Assembly (NCBI GenBank): GCA_900315315.1
Contig: OMYT01000001.1
Coordinates: 1-64,000 of the forward strand
Origin: an uncultured Eubacteriales bacterium
GTDB lineage: Bacteria > Bacillota > Clostridia > Christensenellales > Aristaeellaceae
Length of the DNA: 64,000 nucleotides
Direction of reading: 5' to 3'
Shown: piece after piece, positions 38,355 to 47,038 of the stretch
Numbering within the stretch: the first letter of the stretch is position 1
Layout: each line of letters begins with the position of its first letter
The notes under the pieces: model-generated
What the model saw: only the letters and a program-made list of their open reading frames with translations
Database searches by the model: none
What the model was told of the DNA's origin: nothing
Position numbers and translations under genes: made by a program

Positions 38355-39740
38355 ATGCTGCAGGATTTGCTGAAGGAACAGAAAGCCTTCTTTAAGCCGG
38401 GCGTGCACACGGAACTGCGGGGACAGAACAACCGTAACCGCAGAGTCATCTTGGTCTCCGGTGATGTGATGGCCAACATGCGATCCGACGTAAGCGGTGT
38501 TTCCGCCCGGGTGTACCGAAACGGCGTATGGGGGTTCTCCTCGATGGCCGAATATACAAAGGATGCGGCGACAACCGTGCTGAAGGCAGCGACGGAAAAC
38601 GCTGAATTCATGGACCGGCATGTCGGAAACGGAAAGCCGGCCTTTCCGCCGCTTGCCGGCGGGGAACCGTTCAAAATGGAAGCATTCAATGATCCGGCAC
38701 AGAAAGCCTATGTGGATTTTGCCCGGGAGATTGACGCATACGTGAGCGCACACTGTCCGAACCTGACCAGCCGAAAAGTGATTGCTACCGAAGATTCCAT
38801 GGAGAAACTGCTGAAGGTTTCGGACGGAAGGGACGCACACATCCTTTCCCCACGATCCTATATTTATGTTTTCCTCTCAGCGGAAACGCCGGCAGGAGCG
38901 CCGGTAGAGCTGTTTAAATCTTTCGGCGGAAGCGGAACCTTTGACGTGAACTTCACCGATCCTTCCGTGCTGTACGCCGGGATTGACAGGCTGTATGAAC
39001 AGTTGATGCAGAAAAGGGAAGGCGTTTATGCTGACGCAGGGGAGAAAACTGTCATTCTCGGCGGGATGATGACCGGGATGCTGAGCCATGAGGCGGTCGG
39101 GCATACCGTAGAAGCCGATCTTGTGCTGGGTGGAAGCGTGGCCGCACATAATCTTAACAAAAAAGTGGCCAGTGACCTGGTTACGCTGACGGATTTTGCG
39201 CATGAAGCCTTTGGCGGGACATGCCCGCTGCCGGTTTTTGTGGACGACGAAGGCACCGAAGCGAAGGATGTGACCCTGATCAAAAACGGCATCCTGACCG
39301 GCTATATGAACAGCCGGGAGAGTGCCCTGCATTTCGGGATGGAACCGTGCGGAAACGTCCGGGCCTGGATGTTCTCAGACGAACCTCTGATCCGTATGCG
39401 GAATACGTCAGTTCATCCCGGTAACGACAAACTGGATGATATGATCGCTTCAATTGACAACGGCTATTATCTGATTGAATCCGGAAACGGACAAGCGGAT
39501 ACGACGGGTGAATTCATGTTCGGCGTGACCATGGGATATGAAATCAAAGGCGGGAAGCTCGGCAGGGCCTTGCTGGATACAACGATCTCCGGCGTAGCGT
39601 TTGAAATGCTCAAGACGGTAGATATGGTCAGCGATGAGATCGTATGGTGCAGTTCGGGCTTCTGCGGAAAGAAACAGCCGATGCCGGTCGGCATGGGAGG
39701 GCCGGCTTTGCGCTGCAAAGTGAAGATTGGAGGCCGGTGA
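38355..39740 (+). CDS. tldD: TldD family metalloprotease subunit
   Basis: Catalytic subunit of the TldD/TldE protease, which trims unfolded or peptide-precursor substrates through an inner cleft. The 461 residues contain the zinc motif HEAVGH (245-250) in GMLSHEAVGHTVEADLVLGG, and the typical C-terminal end CGKKQPMPVGMGGPALRCKVKIGG. It is cotranscribed with the partner gene pmbA one base downstream and with metA upstream. Confidence 0.93.
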   Translation: MLQDLLKEQKAFFKPGVHTELRGQNNRNRRVILVSGDVMANMRSDVSGVSARVYRNGVWGFSSMAEYTKDAATTVLKAATENAEFMDRHVGNGKPAFPPLAGGEPFKMEAFNDPAQKAYVDFAREIDAYVSAHCPNLTSRKVIATEDSMEKLLKVSDGRDAHILSPRSYIYVFLSAETPAGAPVELFKSFGGSGTFDVNFTDPSVLYAGIDRLYEQLMQKREGVYADAGEKTVILGGMMTGMLSHEAVGHTVEADLVLGGSVAAHNLNKKVASDLVTLTDFAHEAFGGTCPLPVFVDDEGTEAKDVTLIKNGILTGYMNSRESALHFGMEPCGNVRAWMFSDEPLIRMRNTSVHPGNDKLDDMIASIDNGYYLIESGNGQADTTGEFMFGVTMGYEIKGGKLGRALLDTTISGVAFEMLKTVDMVSDEIVWCSSGFCGKKQPMPVGMGGPALRCKVKIGGR

Positions 39741-39741
39741 G

Positions 39742-41043
39742 ATGGACAAAATGAATGAGACTGCAAAAATGATCCTGGCGGAAGCGAAGAAGTATGGCGC
39801 AGATTATGCACAGTGCACGGTAAGTGAAAGCGAAAAGAAAGAGTTCAACGTGGACGGCGGACAGTTCTCGCTGATGCGGACGCTGTTCAACCGGGATATT
39901 ATCATCACTGTATTAAATGAGCAGCGGAAGGGAACCGTGCAGATCAACCGCTTTGATGAGAACGCGGTAAAGGCTGCCGTGGCGGATGCCATCGCCGCGA
40001 GCGACAGCGGAATGGCCGATCCGGCCTGGGAATTTGCTCAGGGGCCTGTTGAAGAAAGTTATGAGGAAGGTGTGCCGGAATGCGACACGGACCGCCTGTT
40101 CATGAGGACAAAGGAACTGCTGGAAACCATTCGGAAGAAACATCCGAAGATCCTGATCGAACAGATGATTACCGAGCATAACGCGGCGAGAACGGTCTTC
40201 ATGTCCACGAATGATGTATGTTACCGGACTCGTTCCGGATCTTATTCATTCGAGCTGATGTATTCTGCGCATGAGGGAGAGAAGAGTTCTTCCTTCTACG
40301 GAAGTAAAGTGACACTGAAAACACTGGACAAACCGATTATTGAGTGCGCGCTGATTGAGCGGGAACTGACAGCGGTGGAGCAGCAGCTGGACCCGATGCA
40401 ACTGGAAGGAAAGTTTGTCGGACCGGCAATCCTGGCGCCGATGGCGCTGGCTGAGATCGTAATTGAAACGATGATGGACAACTTTGTCGGCGATATGGGC
40501 CTGATCGACGGGACCAGCATCTGGCAGGACAAACTGGGGCAGGAAGTGGCAAATCCCGCTTTCTCTCTGTCCTTTGTGCCCTTCAGCGAGGATGTGGTGA
40601 TCGGAGAGCATTATACCAGCGAAGGATATCCTACGAAGAACTATGAACTGATCCGGAACGGGAAGCTGATGAGCTTTGCTCTGAGCCAGTACGGCGCCAA
40701 CAAAACCGGCGGAAAACGGGCCGGAAACCAGAGCGGCAACATGATGATCATGCCCGGAAAGGAAACGCTGGAGCAGATGATCAAAGGAATTGAGAAAGGA
40801 ATCCTTGTCATGCGCTTCTCCGGCGGACAACCCGCACCCAGCGGCGAGTTCTCCGGTGTGGCAAAGAACAGTTTCCTGATCGAGAACGGAAAAATCGCGG
40901 GCGCGCTCTCTGAAACCATGATCAGCGGGTGCGTACCGGAGATGCTGAAGCAAATCCGGGGGATCAGCAGCGATGTGATGAAGGATGGAAATGTGAGTCT
41001 GCCATATGTTGCGTTCGAGGGAATTACCATATCAGGGAAATAA
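39742..41043 (+). CDS. pmbA: PmbA/TldE family protease partner subunit
   Basis: Non-catalytic partner of TldD; it lacks HExxxH. The 433 residues contain GGQFSLMRTLFNRDIIITV, the family block PMALAEIVIETMMDNFVGDMGLIDGTSIW and GNMMIMPG. ATG 39742 follows TTGGAGG within the tldD end. A terminator follows at 41064. The tldD-pmbA pair is usual; linkage to metA is probably incidental. Confidence 0.92.
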   Translation: MDKMNETAKMILAEAKKYGADYAQCTVSESEKKEFNVDGGQFSLMRTLFNRDIIITVLNEQRKGTVQINRFDENAVKAAVADAIAASDSGMADPAWEFAQGPVEESYEEGVPECDTDRLFMRTKELLETIRKKHPKILIEQMITEHNAARTVFMSTNDVCYRTRSGSYSFELMYSAHEGEKSSSFYGSKVTLKTLDKPIIECALIERELTAVEQQLDPMQLEGKFVGPAILAPMALAEIVIETMMDNFVGDMGLIDGTSIWQDKLGQEVANPAFSLSFVPFSEDVVIGEHYTSEGYPTKNYELIRNGKLMSFALSQYGANKTGGKRAGNQSGNMMIMPGKETLEQMIKGIEKGILVMRFSGGQPAPSGEFSGVAKNSFLIENGKIAGALSETMISGCVPEMLKQIRGISSDVMKDGNVSLPYVAFEGITISGK

Positions 41044-41063
41044 CCGAGGCGAACCTCTTTCGG

Positions 41064-41095
41064 TCTCCGAGTGCCCAAAAGCCTCGGAGATTTTT
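41064..41095 (+). terminator. Terminator after pmbA
   Basis: TCTCCGAG (41064-41071) pairs with CTCGGAGA (41083-41090), then TTTTT. Confidence 0.85.
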
Positions 41096-41103
41096 CAAAA
41101 GGA

Positions 41104-41134
41104 TTGACTTAAAGCCTGCTCTATGTGTTATTAT
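41104..41134 (+). promoter_or_regulatory. Promoter of the aldo/keto reductase gene
   Basis: TTGACT (41104-41109) with a -10 of TTATTA or TATTAT (41128-41134), spacer 18 or 19 bases. Confidence 0.5.
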
Positions 41135-41190
41135 CGTCAACACAAAGAGAAAACAAACCCAAAAAGCCGGATGGCTGAAAGGAGTACAGC

Positions 41191-42321
41191 ATGAAATACC
41201 GTACGATGGGAAAACTGGGCATAAAGACATCTGCTTTCGGTTTGGGATGCATGCGATTCAACGGGGCTGCTTCCGGTGACAGTGAAATTGACGAGCAGAA
41301 GGCGATCAAACTGATCCGGCAGGCAATTGACGGGGGTGTGACTTACCTGGACACAGCTTATGTCTATCTGGGCATGACATCGGAAATCGTTCTGGGCAAA
41401 GCATTGCTGGACGGATACAGGGATCGGGTGGCCATTGCGACAAAGATGCCCATGGAGCACGTCCATAACCGGGAAGAGATGGAGACATTGCTGGAGAGCG
41501 AACTGAAGAAACTGCAGACAGATCATATCGACTTTTATCTGATGCACGGGATCAACAAAGAGAAATGGGAGTATTTCAAATCCATCGGAGCGCCGGAATT
41601 CTTTAACGATATGAAAAAGGCCGGGAAGATCCGCTACAAATGCTTTTCTTTCCATGGCCCGTATGATGATTTTGAGTATATCCTGAAGAATTGGGACTGG
41701 GACATGGTCCAGATCCAGTATAACTTCATGGATATCAACAACCAGGCTGGGACGAAGGGGCTGGAACTGGCCGGCAGCCTCGGAATTCCGGTGGTAATCA
41801 TGGAAGGCCTGCTGGGCGGCAGGCTGGCCAAGGCTCCGGCAAATGTTCAGGCCTTATACGACGCGTTCCCGGTGAAACGATCTCCGGTGGAGTGGGCTTT
41901 CCGCTGGCTGTGCAATCATCCGGAAGTTTCTGTGGTACTGTCAGGCTGCAACGAGGCGGAACAGATTGCCGACAACCTGAGGATCTTTGACTCGGCAGAT
42001 ACGGAGATCATGACGAAAGAAGAAATGAAACTGATTGACGATGTGCGGGAAGCTTATGTAAGCCGGACGAAGATCGGCTGTACCGGGTGCCGGTACTGTA
42101 TGCCCTGTCCGAACGGAGTGGATATCCCGGGTATCTTCTCTGCATGGAATAAATATTCATTGTATGGGGCTGATCCGAAGAGTGACTGGGACTTCAGAAT
42201 GATTGTTGAGAACGACAAAGGTTCGAATAAGTGTATAGGTTGCGGCGCCTGTGAGGCGGCCTGCCCGCAGCATCTTTCGATTATCGACGGGCTAAAAGAT
42301 GCATGGAAGCAATTGAATTAA
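41191..42321 (+). CDS. Aldo/keto reductase with C-terminal ferredoxin domain
   Basis: NAD(P)-dependent oxidoreductase of 376 residues. The AKR barrel has the catalytic tetrad elements LDTAYVY (Asp, Tyr), ATKMP (Lys) and LMHGI (His). Residues ~290-365 add two cysteine clusters, CTGCRYCMPCP and CIGCGACEAACP, typical of a ferredoxin-like iron-sulfur domain found in anaerobe AKRs. Substrate unknown. The stop shares TTAA with the convergent threonine aldolase gene. Confidence 0.9.
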   Translation: MKYRTMGKLGIKTSAFGLGCMRFNGAASGDSEIDEQKAIKLIRQAIDGGVTYLDTAYVYLGMTSEIVLGKALLDGYRDRVAIATKMPMEHVHNREEMETLLESELKKLQTDHIDFYLMHGINKEKWEYFKSIGAPEFFNDMKKAGKIRYKCFSFHGPYDDFEYILKNWDWDMVQIQYNFMDINNQAGTKGLELAGSLGIPVVIMEGLLGGRLAKAPANVQALYDAFPVKRSPVEWAFRWLCNHPEVSVVLSGCNEAEQIADNLRIFDSADTEIMTKEEMKLIDDVREAYVSRTKIGCTGCRYCMPCPNGVDIPGIFSAWNKYSLYGADPKSDWDFRMIVENDKGSNKCIGCGACEAACPQHLSIIDGLKDAWKQLN

Positions 42322-43376
42322 AGCAAACTGATGAGATGTGAAACGTCGTCATCGCGGGTGGCCCAGCTGGTAGCTAAACGCATGATTACGTGATTTTCGT
42401 CGACTCTTTCCCAGAAACTCATATCCACTTTCTCAGACAGGCGCTCCGCCTGTCTGTTTTCCAGGAGCGGGAAAAGCTGATTGGTCGGGGATGGGAAAGC
42501 CAGGCAATACCCTTTTTCCAGCAGAGCGGCTCGAATCCTGGACGCGGAATCGATGGCAATCCTGCCGATCTTCGAATACAACCCGTCTGAAAATAAGGTA
42601 TCGAACTGGATTCCGGCGATCCGTCCCTTGGCCAGAAGGGCGCCGTGCTGTTTCATGATCGTAAAGAAATGCGGCAGGGTATTATGCTTCGGGATGACGA
42701 CAGCCTCTCCAAAGAGGGCGCCGCATTTGGTTCCGCCGATATAAAAAGCGTCACAAAACTCAGCCAGGGCCGGAAGAGTCACATCATTTTCCGGGCAGGC
42801 AAGGGCATACGCCAGCCTTGCACCATCCACATAGAGCGGAATGCCGAAATCATGACAAACCCGGCTGATGTGCTCCAGTTCCTTCCTGGAATAGAGCGTT
42901 CCGAATTCTGTCGGCTGGGAAAGATAGACAAGGCCCGGCATGACCATATGATTCCGGTTTTCATCCTCCTGCCAGGCGGAAAGGCAGGAAGCGATGATCT
43001 CGCATGAGAGCTTCCCGTCCGTCTGGGGCAGGGCAAGGACTTTATGTCCTCCGAATTCAACGGCACCGGCCTCATGGACGGCGATATGCCCGCTGACGGG
43101 AGCAATCACCCCCTGCCATGGGCGGAGAAATGCGTCGATTATGACGGCATTGGTTTGCGTGCCGCCGATGAGAAAGAAGATATCGGCGTCCGGAGCGGCG
43201 CAGCACTCCCGAATTTTTGAACGGGCGGATTCCGAGAAAGAATCCAGGCCATATCCGGCTGTTTTCAGAAGATTTGTCTGCTGCAGGCGTTCCAGAATGC
43301 AGGGATACGCGCCTTCCATATAGTCTGAGGCAAACGAAAGCCGATTATCGGCAGAAAAGTTTTGCAGATCATTCAT
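42318..43376 (-). CDS. Low-specificity threonine aldolase-like PLP enzyme
   Basis: Cleaves L-threonine or allo-threonine to glycine and acetaldehyde in characterised relatives. The 352 residues are fold type I: GYGLDSFSESARSKI, FLIGGTQTNA, HIAVHEAGAVEFGGHKV, YVDGARLAYA and the PLP lysine in YIGGTKCGALFGEAVV. ACGGAGGAATCC precedes the ATG. It belongs to the aldolase/beta-eliminating lyase group; exact substrate not proven. Confidence 0.88.
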   Translation of the reverse strand: MNDLQNFSADNRLSFASDYMEGAYPCILERLQQTNLLKTAGYGLDSFSESARSKIRECCAAPDADIFFLIGGTQTNAVIIDAFLRPWQGVIAPVSGHIAVHEAGAVEFGGHKVLALPQTDGKLSCEIIASCLSAWQEDENRNHMVMPGLVYLSQPTEFGTLYSRKELEHISRVCHDFGIPLYVDGARLAYALACPENDVTLPALAEFCDAFYIGGTKCGALFGEAVVIPKHNTLPHFFTIMKQHGALLAKGRIAGIQFDTLFSDGLYSKIGRIAIDSASRIRAALLEKGYCLAFPSPTNQLFPLLENRQAERLSEKVDMSFWERVDENHVIMRLATSWATRDDDVSHLISLL

Positions 43377-43575
43377 AAGGATTCCTCCGTAATATGCTTC
43401 AGTAAGAATGCTTCTGCCATGTTACCACGACAGCAGAAATGTGTCCACGATTATTCTTTTCCTTTGCGTTTTTCTGGTTCTATGATATGATAAAATCAGT
43501 ATGTATGCGGGCAAAGCAGCTTTTCACCGCGAGAACGGGCAAGACCGTCGGAAAAGTTGAATTACAGGTGATGAA

Positions 43576-44052
43576 ATGATTTTCAGAAAAGCTGAGTCGA
43601 GTGAAGCAGCAATTATCATGGCGCTCTACAAGGCTGCTATCGGAACGCCGTTCTGCACGTGGGATAAATCGTATCCGGGTGAAACGGAAATAACGGGAGA
43701 TCTTTCTTCCGGGTCGCTTTATGTTCTGGAAAAAGATCAGGAATTGATCGGAGCAATCTCTGTTGTTCCGGAGAATGAGCTTGATGATTTTGACTGCTGG
43801 AAGATCAGGGAAAATGCCCGTGAGTTTGCAAGGGTGGTACTCAGGCAAGATCAAAAGCATAAAGGGCTTTCAGTTTATCTTGTTGAAAGCATTATAACGG
43901 AACTCAAAAAACAAGGCGTTTCCGCGATCCATATTGCTGTTGCGAAAGAGAATATCCCTGCACAAAAACTCTATAAAAAGACGGGATTTGACTTTTGCGG
44001 AGAAGCGGATCTGTATGGGCACAGTTTCTTTTTGTGCGAAAAGATATTATAA
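43576..44052 (+). CDS. GNAT family N-acetyltransferase
   Basis: A 158-residue acetyltransferase. The GNAT core is visible as GSLYVLEKDQELIGAISV, the acetyl-CoA loop VLRQDQKHKGLSVYL (a variant of Q/RxxGxG/A) and IHIAVAKENIPAQKLYKKTGFDFCGE. The region is clearly more A+T-rich than its neighbours and may be acquired. An ATG-AAA-TGA mini-frame overlaps the start codon. Substrate unknown. Confidence 0.85.
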   Translation: MIFRKAESSEAAIIMALYKAAIGTPFCTWDKSYPGETEITGDLSSGSLYVLEKDQELIGAISVVPENELDDFDCWKIRENAREFARVVLRQDQKHKGLSVYLVESIITELKKQGVSAIHIAVAKENIPAQKLYKKTGFDFCGEADLYGHSFFLCEKIL

Positions 44053-44099
44053 TGATTTGCCACGGTTAAGAAATGACCGAAATAAGGAGGACTCATAAG

Positions 44100-44300
44100 A
44101 TGTTCTGGATGGGACCTAAGACAAGAAGAGGACTGTTTATACTTCCCGGAATTGCCGGTTTGGCTATCGGTGCTTTATTACTGTCCGGAAGACCGTGGCT
44201 GGAAGGGGAGCCAGATATCCGTACCTATACGGAAGAGAAGAAGCCTGTTGTACAGGCTTATGTGGACGGGAAACCTGTGAAATCATATGTAAAGAAATGA
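44100..44300 (+). CDS. Small single-pass membrane protein
   Basis: A 66-residue protein with one hydrophobic helix (FILPGIAGLAIGALLL) and a short polar C-terminus ending PVKSYVKK. It is unrecognised. AAGGAGGA precedes ATG 44100. The next gene, also membrane-bound, starts 77 bases later. Confidence 0.65.
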   Translation: MFWMGPKTRRGLFILPGIAGLAIGALLLSGRPWLEGEPDIRTYTEEKKPVVQAYVDGKPVKSYVKK

Positions 44301-44376
44301 ACTGAATAGATTGATTCATCGGGTAAATCCATAGATGTGAGAAGCTCAGAATATTTGTTAAGAAGTGATACGGGAC

Positions 44377-45162
44377 ATGAAAAAAACACCTATTGATATT
44401 GAAAAGACGGCACTTCTGGTCGAAAGGATTTCGCGAAACCGTTTGATTTTGGCGATAGCCCTTATTGTGGACGGAATCTTATTTCTGTTAAATCCCGGGA
44501 AAACGGTGGAAGGTATGGGACGCGCTATTGCGATCAGTCTGCTGTTAGCGGCCGGTGTGATGATCATCGCGAAAATCAGTGTTAAGGAGCCCTTTTCCAG
44601 GTTTCTTCCGGCGCTGATTCTTCTGGCAGCAGGGGGACTGATGTATTTCTTTCCGGACGTAGTATCTGCTTATTTTCGCATTATTCTTGCCTTATTGATC
44701 ATTATAAACGGTTCCGTCAATCTGTTGAGCATTCTTGGATTAAGCCGTGCGCAAGGGATTCTTGTTACTCTGAAGGACAGAGCCGACAGCCTTCGCTCCA
44801 GACTCAAAAAGCCAAAAGATTTTGAGAACGGAATACAGGAACAGACTAAACGATATATACGTCCGCTTTATCAAGTCGTTTCGGAATCAGAGGGACATAA
44901 AGTTGTATCCATCGTGACAAATGTTTTTACAGTCATATTGGGGATATTGCTTCTTGTTAAGGCGGATCTGTCGATTACAATCTTCGGCGTGATCTTCATA
45001 TATGTCGGATTCAGTGATTTCTTACTGGCATTCAGAGCTAGAAAAATATCTGAAAAACTGCGTGACAAACAATTCAGAGAAATACTGATCGAAGAGGCCG
45101 ATGAGAATGAAAATCAGGCTGAAAGACGAGTTGAAAGAGCCTCAGAAGATAAAGTTCAATAG
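44377..45162 (+). CDS. DUF308-like multi-pass membrane protein
   Basis: A 261-residue protein with six hydrophobic segments in three pairs (e.g. LILAIALIVDGILFLLNPG, LLLAAGVMIIAKI, FFPDVVSAYFRIILALLIIINGSVNLLSIL), the pattern of DUF308/HdeD proteins, and a charged coiled C-terminal tail. The start is uncertain: ATG 44377 has only a weak site, and a GTG at 44365 is possible. It lies in the A+T-richer patch with the acetyltransferase. Confidence 0.75.
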   Translation: MKKTPIDIEKTALLVERISRNRLILAIALIVDGILFLLNPGKTVEGMGRAIAISLLLAAGVMIIAKISVKEPFSRFLPALILLAAGGLMYFFPDVVSAYFRIILALLIIINGSVNLLSILGLSRAQGILVTLKDRADSLRSRLKKPKDFENGIQEQTKRYIRPLYQVVSESEGHKVVSIVTNVFTVILGILLLVKADLSITIFGVIFIYVGFSDFLLAFRARKISEKLRDKQFREILIEEADENENQAERRVERASEDKVQ

Positions 45163-45197
45163 AAAATGATCCGAAAGGGCTGCCTCTAATGGTTTGA

Positions 45198-45488
45198 TTA
45201 ATGGTTACTAAAGATAATCAGCATATCCTCATCCGTTAAAGTAACCTCCTGATTGAGCTGGTCGCCGCTGAAAATATGCATTTTGTTTTGTGTGTCGACA
45301 TAGCCGATTAAAACAGCATAATCCCCCTCATATCCCCAGAATTGTCTTGATTTGGCAAAGACAGTCCTGATAAGTGAATCCACGGAAGTCCCCGGAGGCG
45401 GAAGCTTTTCAAAGTATTCCCCGGCTTTCTTAACATAAACTTCCTTGCCTTCGAATGAGGAACCTTCGGAATCAGCGGTGGAAGCCAT
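45198..45488 (-). CDS. Short uncharacterised open frame, possibly a gene remnant
   Basis: A 96-residue frame beginning MASTADSEGSSFEGKEVYVKK and ending DEDMLIIFSNH, with a plausible protein-like segment FWGYEGDYAVLIGYVDTQNKMHIFSGDQL. No good ribosome-binding site precedes ATG 45488. An in-frame ATG at 45527 lies inside the terminator hairpin. A strong plus-strand terminator sits directly upstream, so plus-strand transcripts would run antisense through this frame. It may be a decayed gene. If it is not coding, 45163-45768 holds only the terminator, a tandem repeat and the tRNA terminator. Confidence 0.35.
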   Translation of the reverse strand: MASTADSEGSSFEGKEVYVKKAGEYFEKLPPPGTSVDSLIRTVFAKSRQFWGYEGDYAVLIGYVDTQNKMHIFSGDQLNQEVTLTDEDMLIIFSNH

Positions 45489-45508
45489 AGATCTAGATTG
45501 AATTATCA

Positions 45509-45546
45509 GGGATACCACTGAAAACATAGTGGTATCCCTTTTTTTT
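45509..45546 (+). terminator. Strong plus-strand terminator
   Basis: GGGATACCACT (45509-45519) pairs perfectly with AGTGGTATCCC (45528-45538), followed by eight T. It points along the plus strand, about 350 bases after the DUF308-like gene, which is the only plus-strand gene it could serve. Confidence 0.9.
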
Positions 45547-45612
45547 CGGCTTTTTTGTTGATCAGATGTGACTCCTAGCTAATGATATCAAGGCGTAGAC
45601 GGTTTTGAAAAT

Positions 45613-45638
45613 GAGGGACAGTTTTGAGGGACAGTTTT
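45613..45638 (+). repeat. Tandem 13-bp direct repeat
   Basis: GAGGGACAGTTTT occurs twice in succession (45613-45625, 45626-45638). GGGACAGTTT also occurs at 28298-28307 in the promoter spacer of another operon. It could be a remnant of a mobile-element end. Confidence 0.5.
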
Positions 45639-45735
45639 GGCAAAAAAGTCCGAAAAAAATAGAAAAACTCATCGATTTTCAGCAACAACTTGTCACATCT
45701 GGTATTTCCTGATTTCTGCCATGATAAGCGAAAGC

Positions 45736-45759
45736 CCTTGGAAATCAATGTTTCCAAGG
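45736..45759 (-). terminator. Hairpin after tRNA-Trp
   Basis: CCTTGGAAA-N6-TTTCCAAGG, nine bases downstream of the CCA end on the minus strand, followed by GCTTTCGCTT. Weak T-run. Confidence 0.55.
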
Positions 45760-45768
45760 ACTTTACAC

Positions 45769-45842
45769 TGGCAGGGGCAGAAGGATTCGAACCCTCAACA
45801 AAGGTTTTGGAGACCCACGTGTTACCATTACACCATGCCCCT
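45769..45842 (-). tRNA. trnW: tRNA-Trp (CCA anticodon)
   Basis: A 74-base cloverleaf including an encoded CCA end. The acceptor stem is AGGGGCA/TGCCCCT with discriminator G. The D arm is GTGT/ACAC, the anticodon loop is CTCCAAA (anticodon CCA) and the T arm is GAGGG/CCTTC with loop TTCGAAT. The anticodon stem TGGGT/ACCTT has a T-T mismatch at 27-43 and a G-T pair next to it. It has a perfect-consensus promoter. Confidence 0.95.
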
Positions 45843-45859
45843 AAACGACAACAAAAGTG

Positions 45860-45888
45860 ATTATAGAGATAAGAGAAGAATTTGTCAA
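45860..45888 (-). promoter_or_regulatory. Consensus promoter of tRNA-Trp
   Basis: Minus-strand TTGACA (45883-45888), a 17-base spacer and TATAAT (45860-45865): a perfect sigma-A promoter starting about ten bases before the mature tRNA. Confidence 0.9.
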
Positions 45889-46087
45889 GAGATACATTTC
45901 ATGTTGTGAATCGAAGAAGAATATCCAGATCAACTGGAGAATGATTGTATTGCGACAGAAAGACAAGTGCAAGATCAGCATATTTTTCAGCGTGATTTGC
46001 ATGGAAGTATTGAGATGCTGCATTTATAATGTCGATAAAGGAATGAAAGTCACCAAATTTTGCAGGAATCAATAAGGAGGAAGCCAG

Positions 46088-47023
46088 ATGACGACCCGCA
46101 CCGTAAGGCCCAGAGCCAAAGGAACCGGCTGGTTTGCCAGGGACTGGCGGCTGTATGTGATGCTGATCCTGCCTGTGGCTTTCTACCTGATCTTTTGCTA
46201 TAAACCGATGATCGGCCTGATTATCGCATTCCAGAAGTACAACATGTTCAAGGGCATGTGGGGAAGCAAATGGGTCGGGCTGGATAACTTCAAGTTCGTG
46301 ATGAGCATGCCGGACTTCCCGGTGGCGCTGAGAAATACCCTGTGGCTGAATTTTCTGGGCTTGATTGCCGGATTCCCGGTACCGATTATCCTGGCGATCA
46401 TGCTGAATGAACTGAGAAGCGTACCTTTTAAAAAGGTTTCCCAGACGCTGCTGTATCTGCCGCACTTTCTGAGCTGGATCATCATCGGCGGTATGGTGTT
46501 GCAGATCTTCGCTCCGAAGACCGGCATCATCAACGCGACGCTGCTCAAATGGGGGTGGATCGACAAAAGCATTCCGTTCCTGACGGACGGTCCGCACTGG
46601 CAGGCGACCTACACCTTTATCGGCGTCTGGCAGAGCATGGGATGGGGGACAATCCTGTACCTTTCCGCGATTACCGGAATTAATATGGAGCTGTTCGAAG
46701 CCGCGAAGATTGACGGCGCGAACAAGCTGCAGCAGATCTGGCATGTTACGCTGCCGGGGATCCGCTCCACGATCGTGGTGCTGCTGATCCTGAACATCGG
46801 CCAGATGATGAATATCAGCTTTGACAGGCCGTATGTGCTGGGAAATCCCATGGTGCGGGATTACTGCGATGTGCTTTCCACGTTTGTGTACCGCGCCGGC
46901 ATTACCAATTCCCAGTTTGCCAGGGCGACGGCGATCGGTCTGTTCCAGTCTGTTGTCGGTATGATTCTGATCACCGGCGCCAACCTGATCACCAAGCGCT
47001 TTGGTGAAGAAGGCATCTGGTAA
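46088..47023 (+). CDS. CUT1 ABC transporter permease, LplB type
   Basis: First membrane subunit of a carbohydrate importer. The 311 residues have six hydrophobic segments (first YVMLILPVAFYLIFCYKPMIGLIIAF) and the ATPase-docking EAA loop EAAKIDGANKLQQIWHVTLPGI. The opening and the LSWIIIGGMVLQIF segment match LplB-like polysaccharide permeases. AAGGAGGAAG precedes the ATG. There is no ATPase gene in the locus; such systems usually borrow a shared MsmX/MsmK ATPase. Confidence 0.9.
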   Translation: MTTRTVRPRAKGTGWFARDWRLYVMLILPVAFYLIFCYKPMIGLIIAFQKYNMFKGMWGSKWVGLDNFKFVMSMPDFPVALRNTLWLNFLGLIAGFPVPIILAIMLNELRSVPFKKVSQTLLYLPHFLSWIIIGGMVLQIFAPKTGIINATLLKWGWIDKSIPFLTDGPHWQATYTFIGVWQSMGWGTILYLSAITGINMELFEAAKIDGANKLQQIWHVTLPGIRSTIVVLLILNIGQMMNISFDRPYVLGNPMVRDYCDVLSTFVYRAGITNSQFARATAIGLFQSVVGMILITGANLITKRFGEEGIW

Positions 47024-47038
47024 GGGAGGGGAGCAAAG

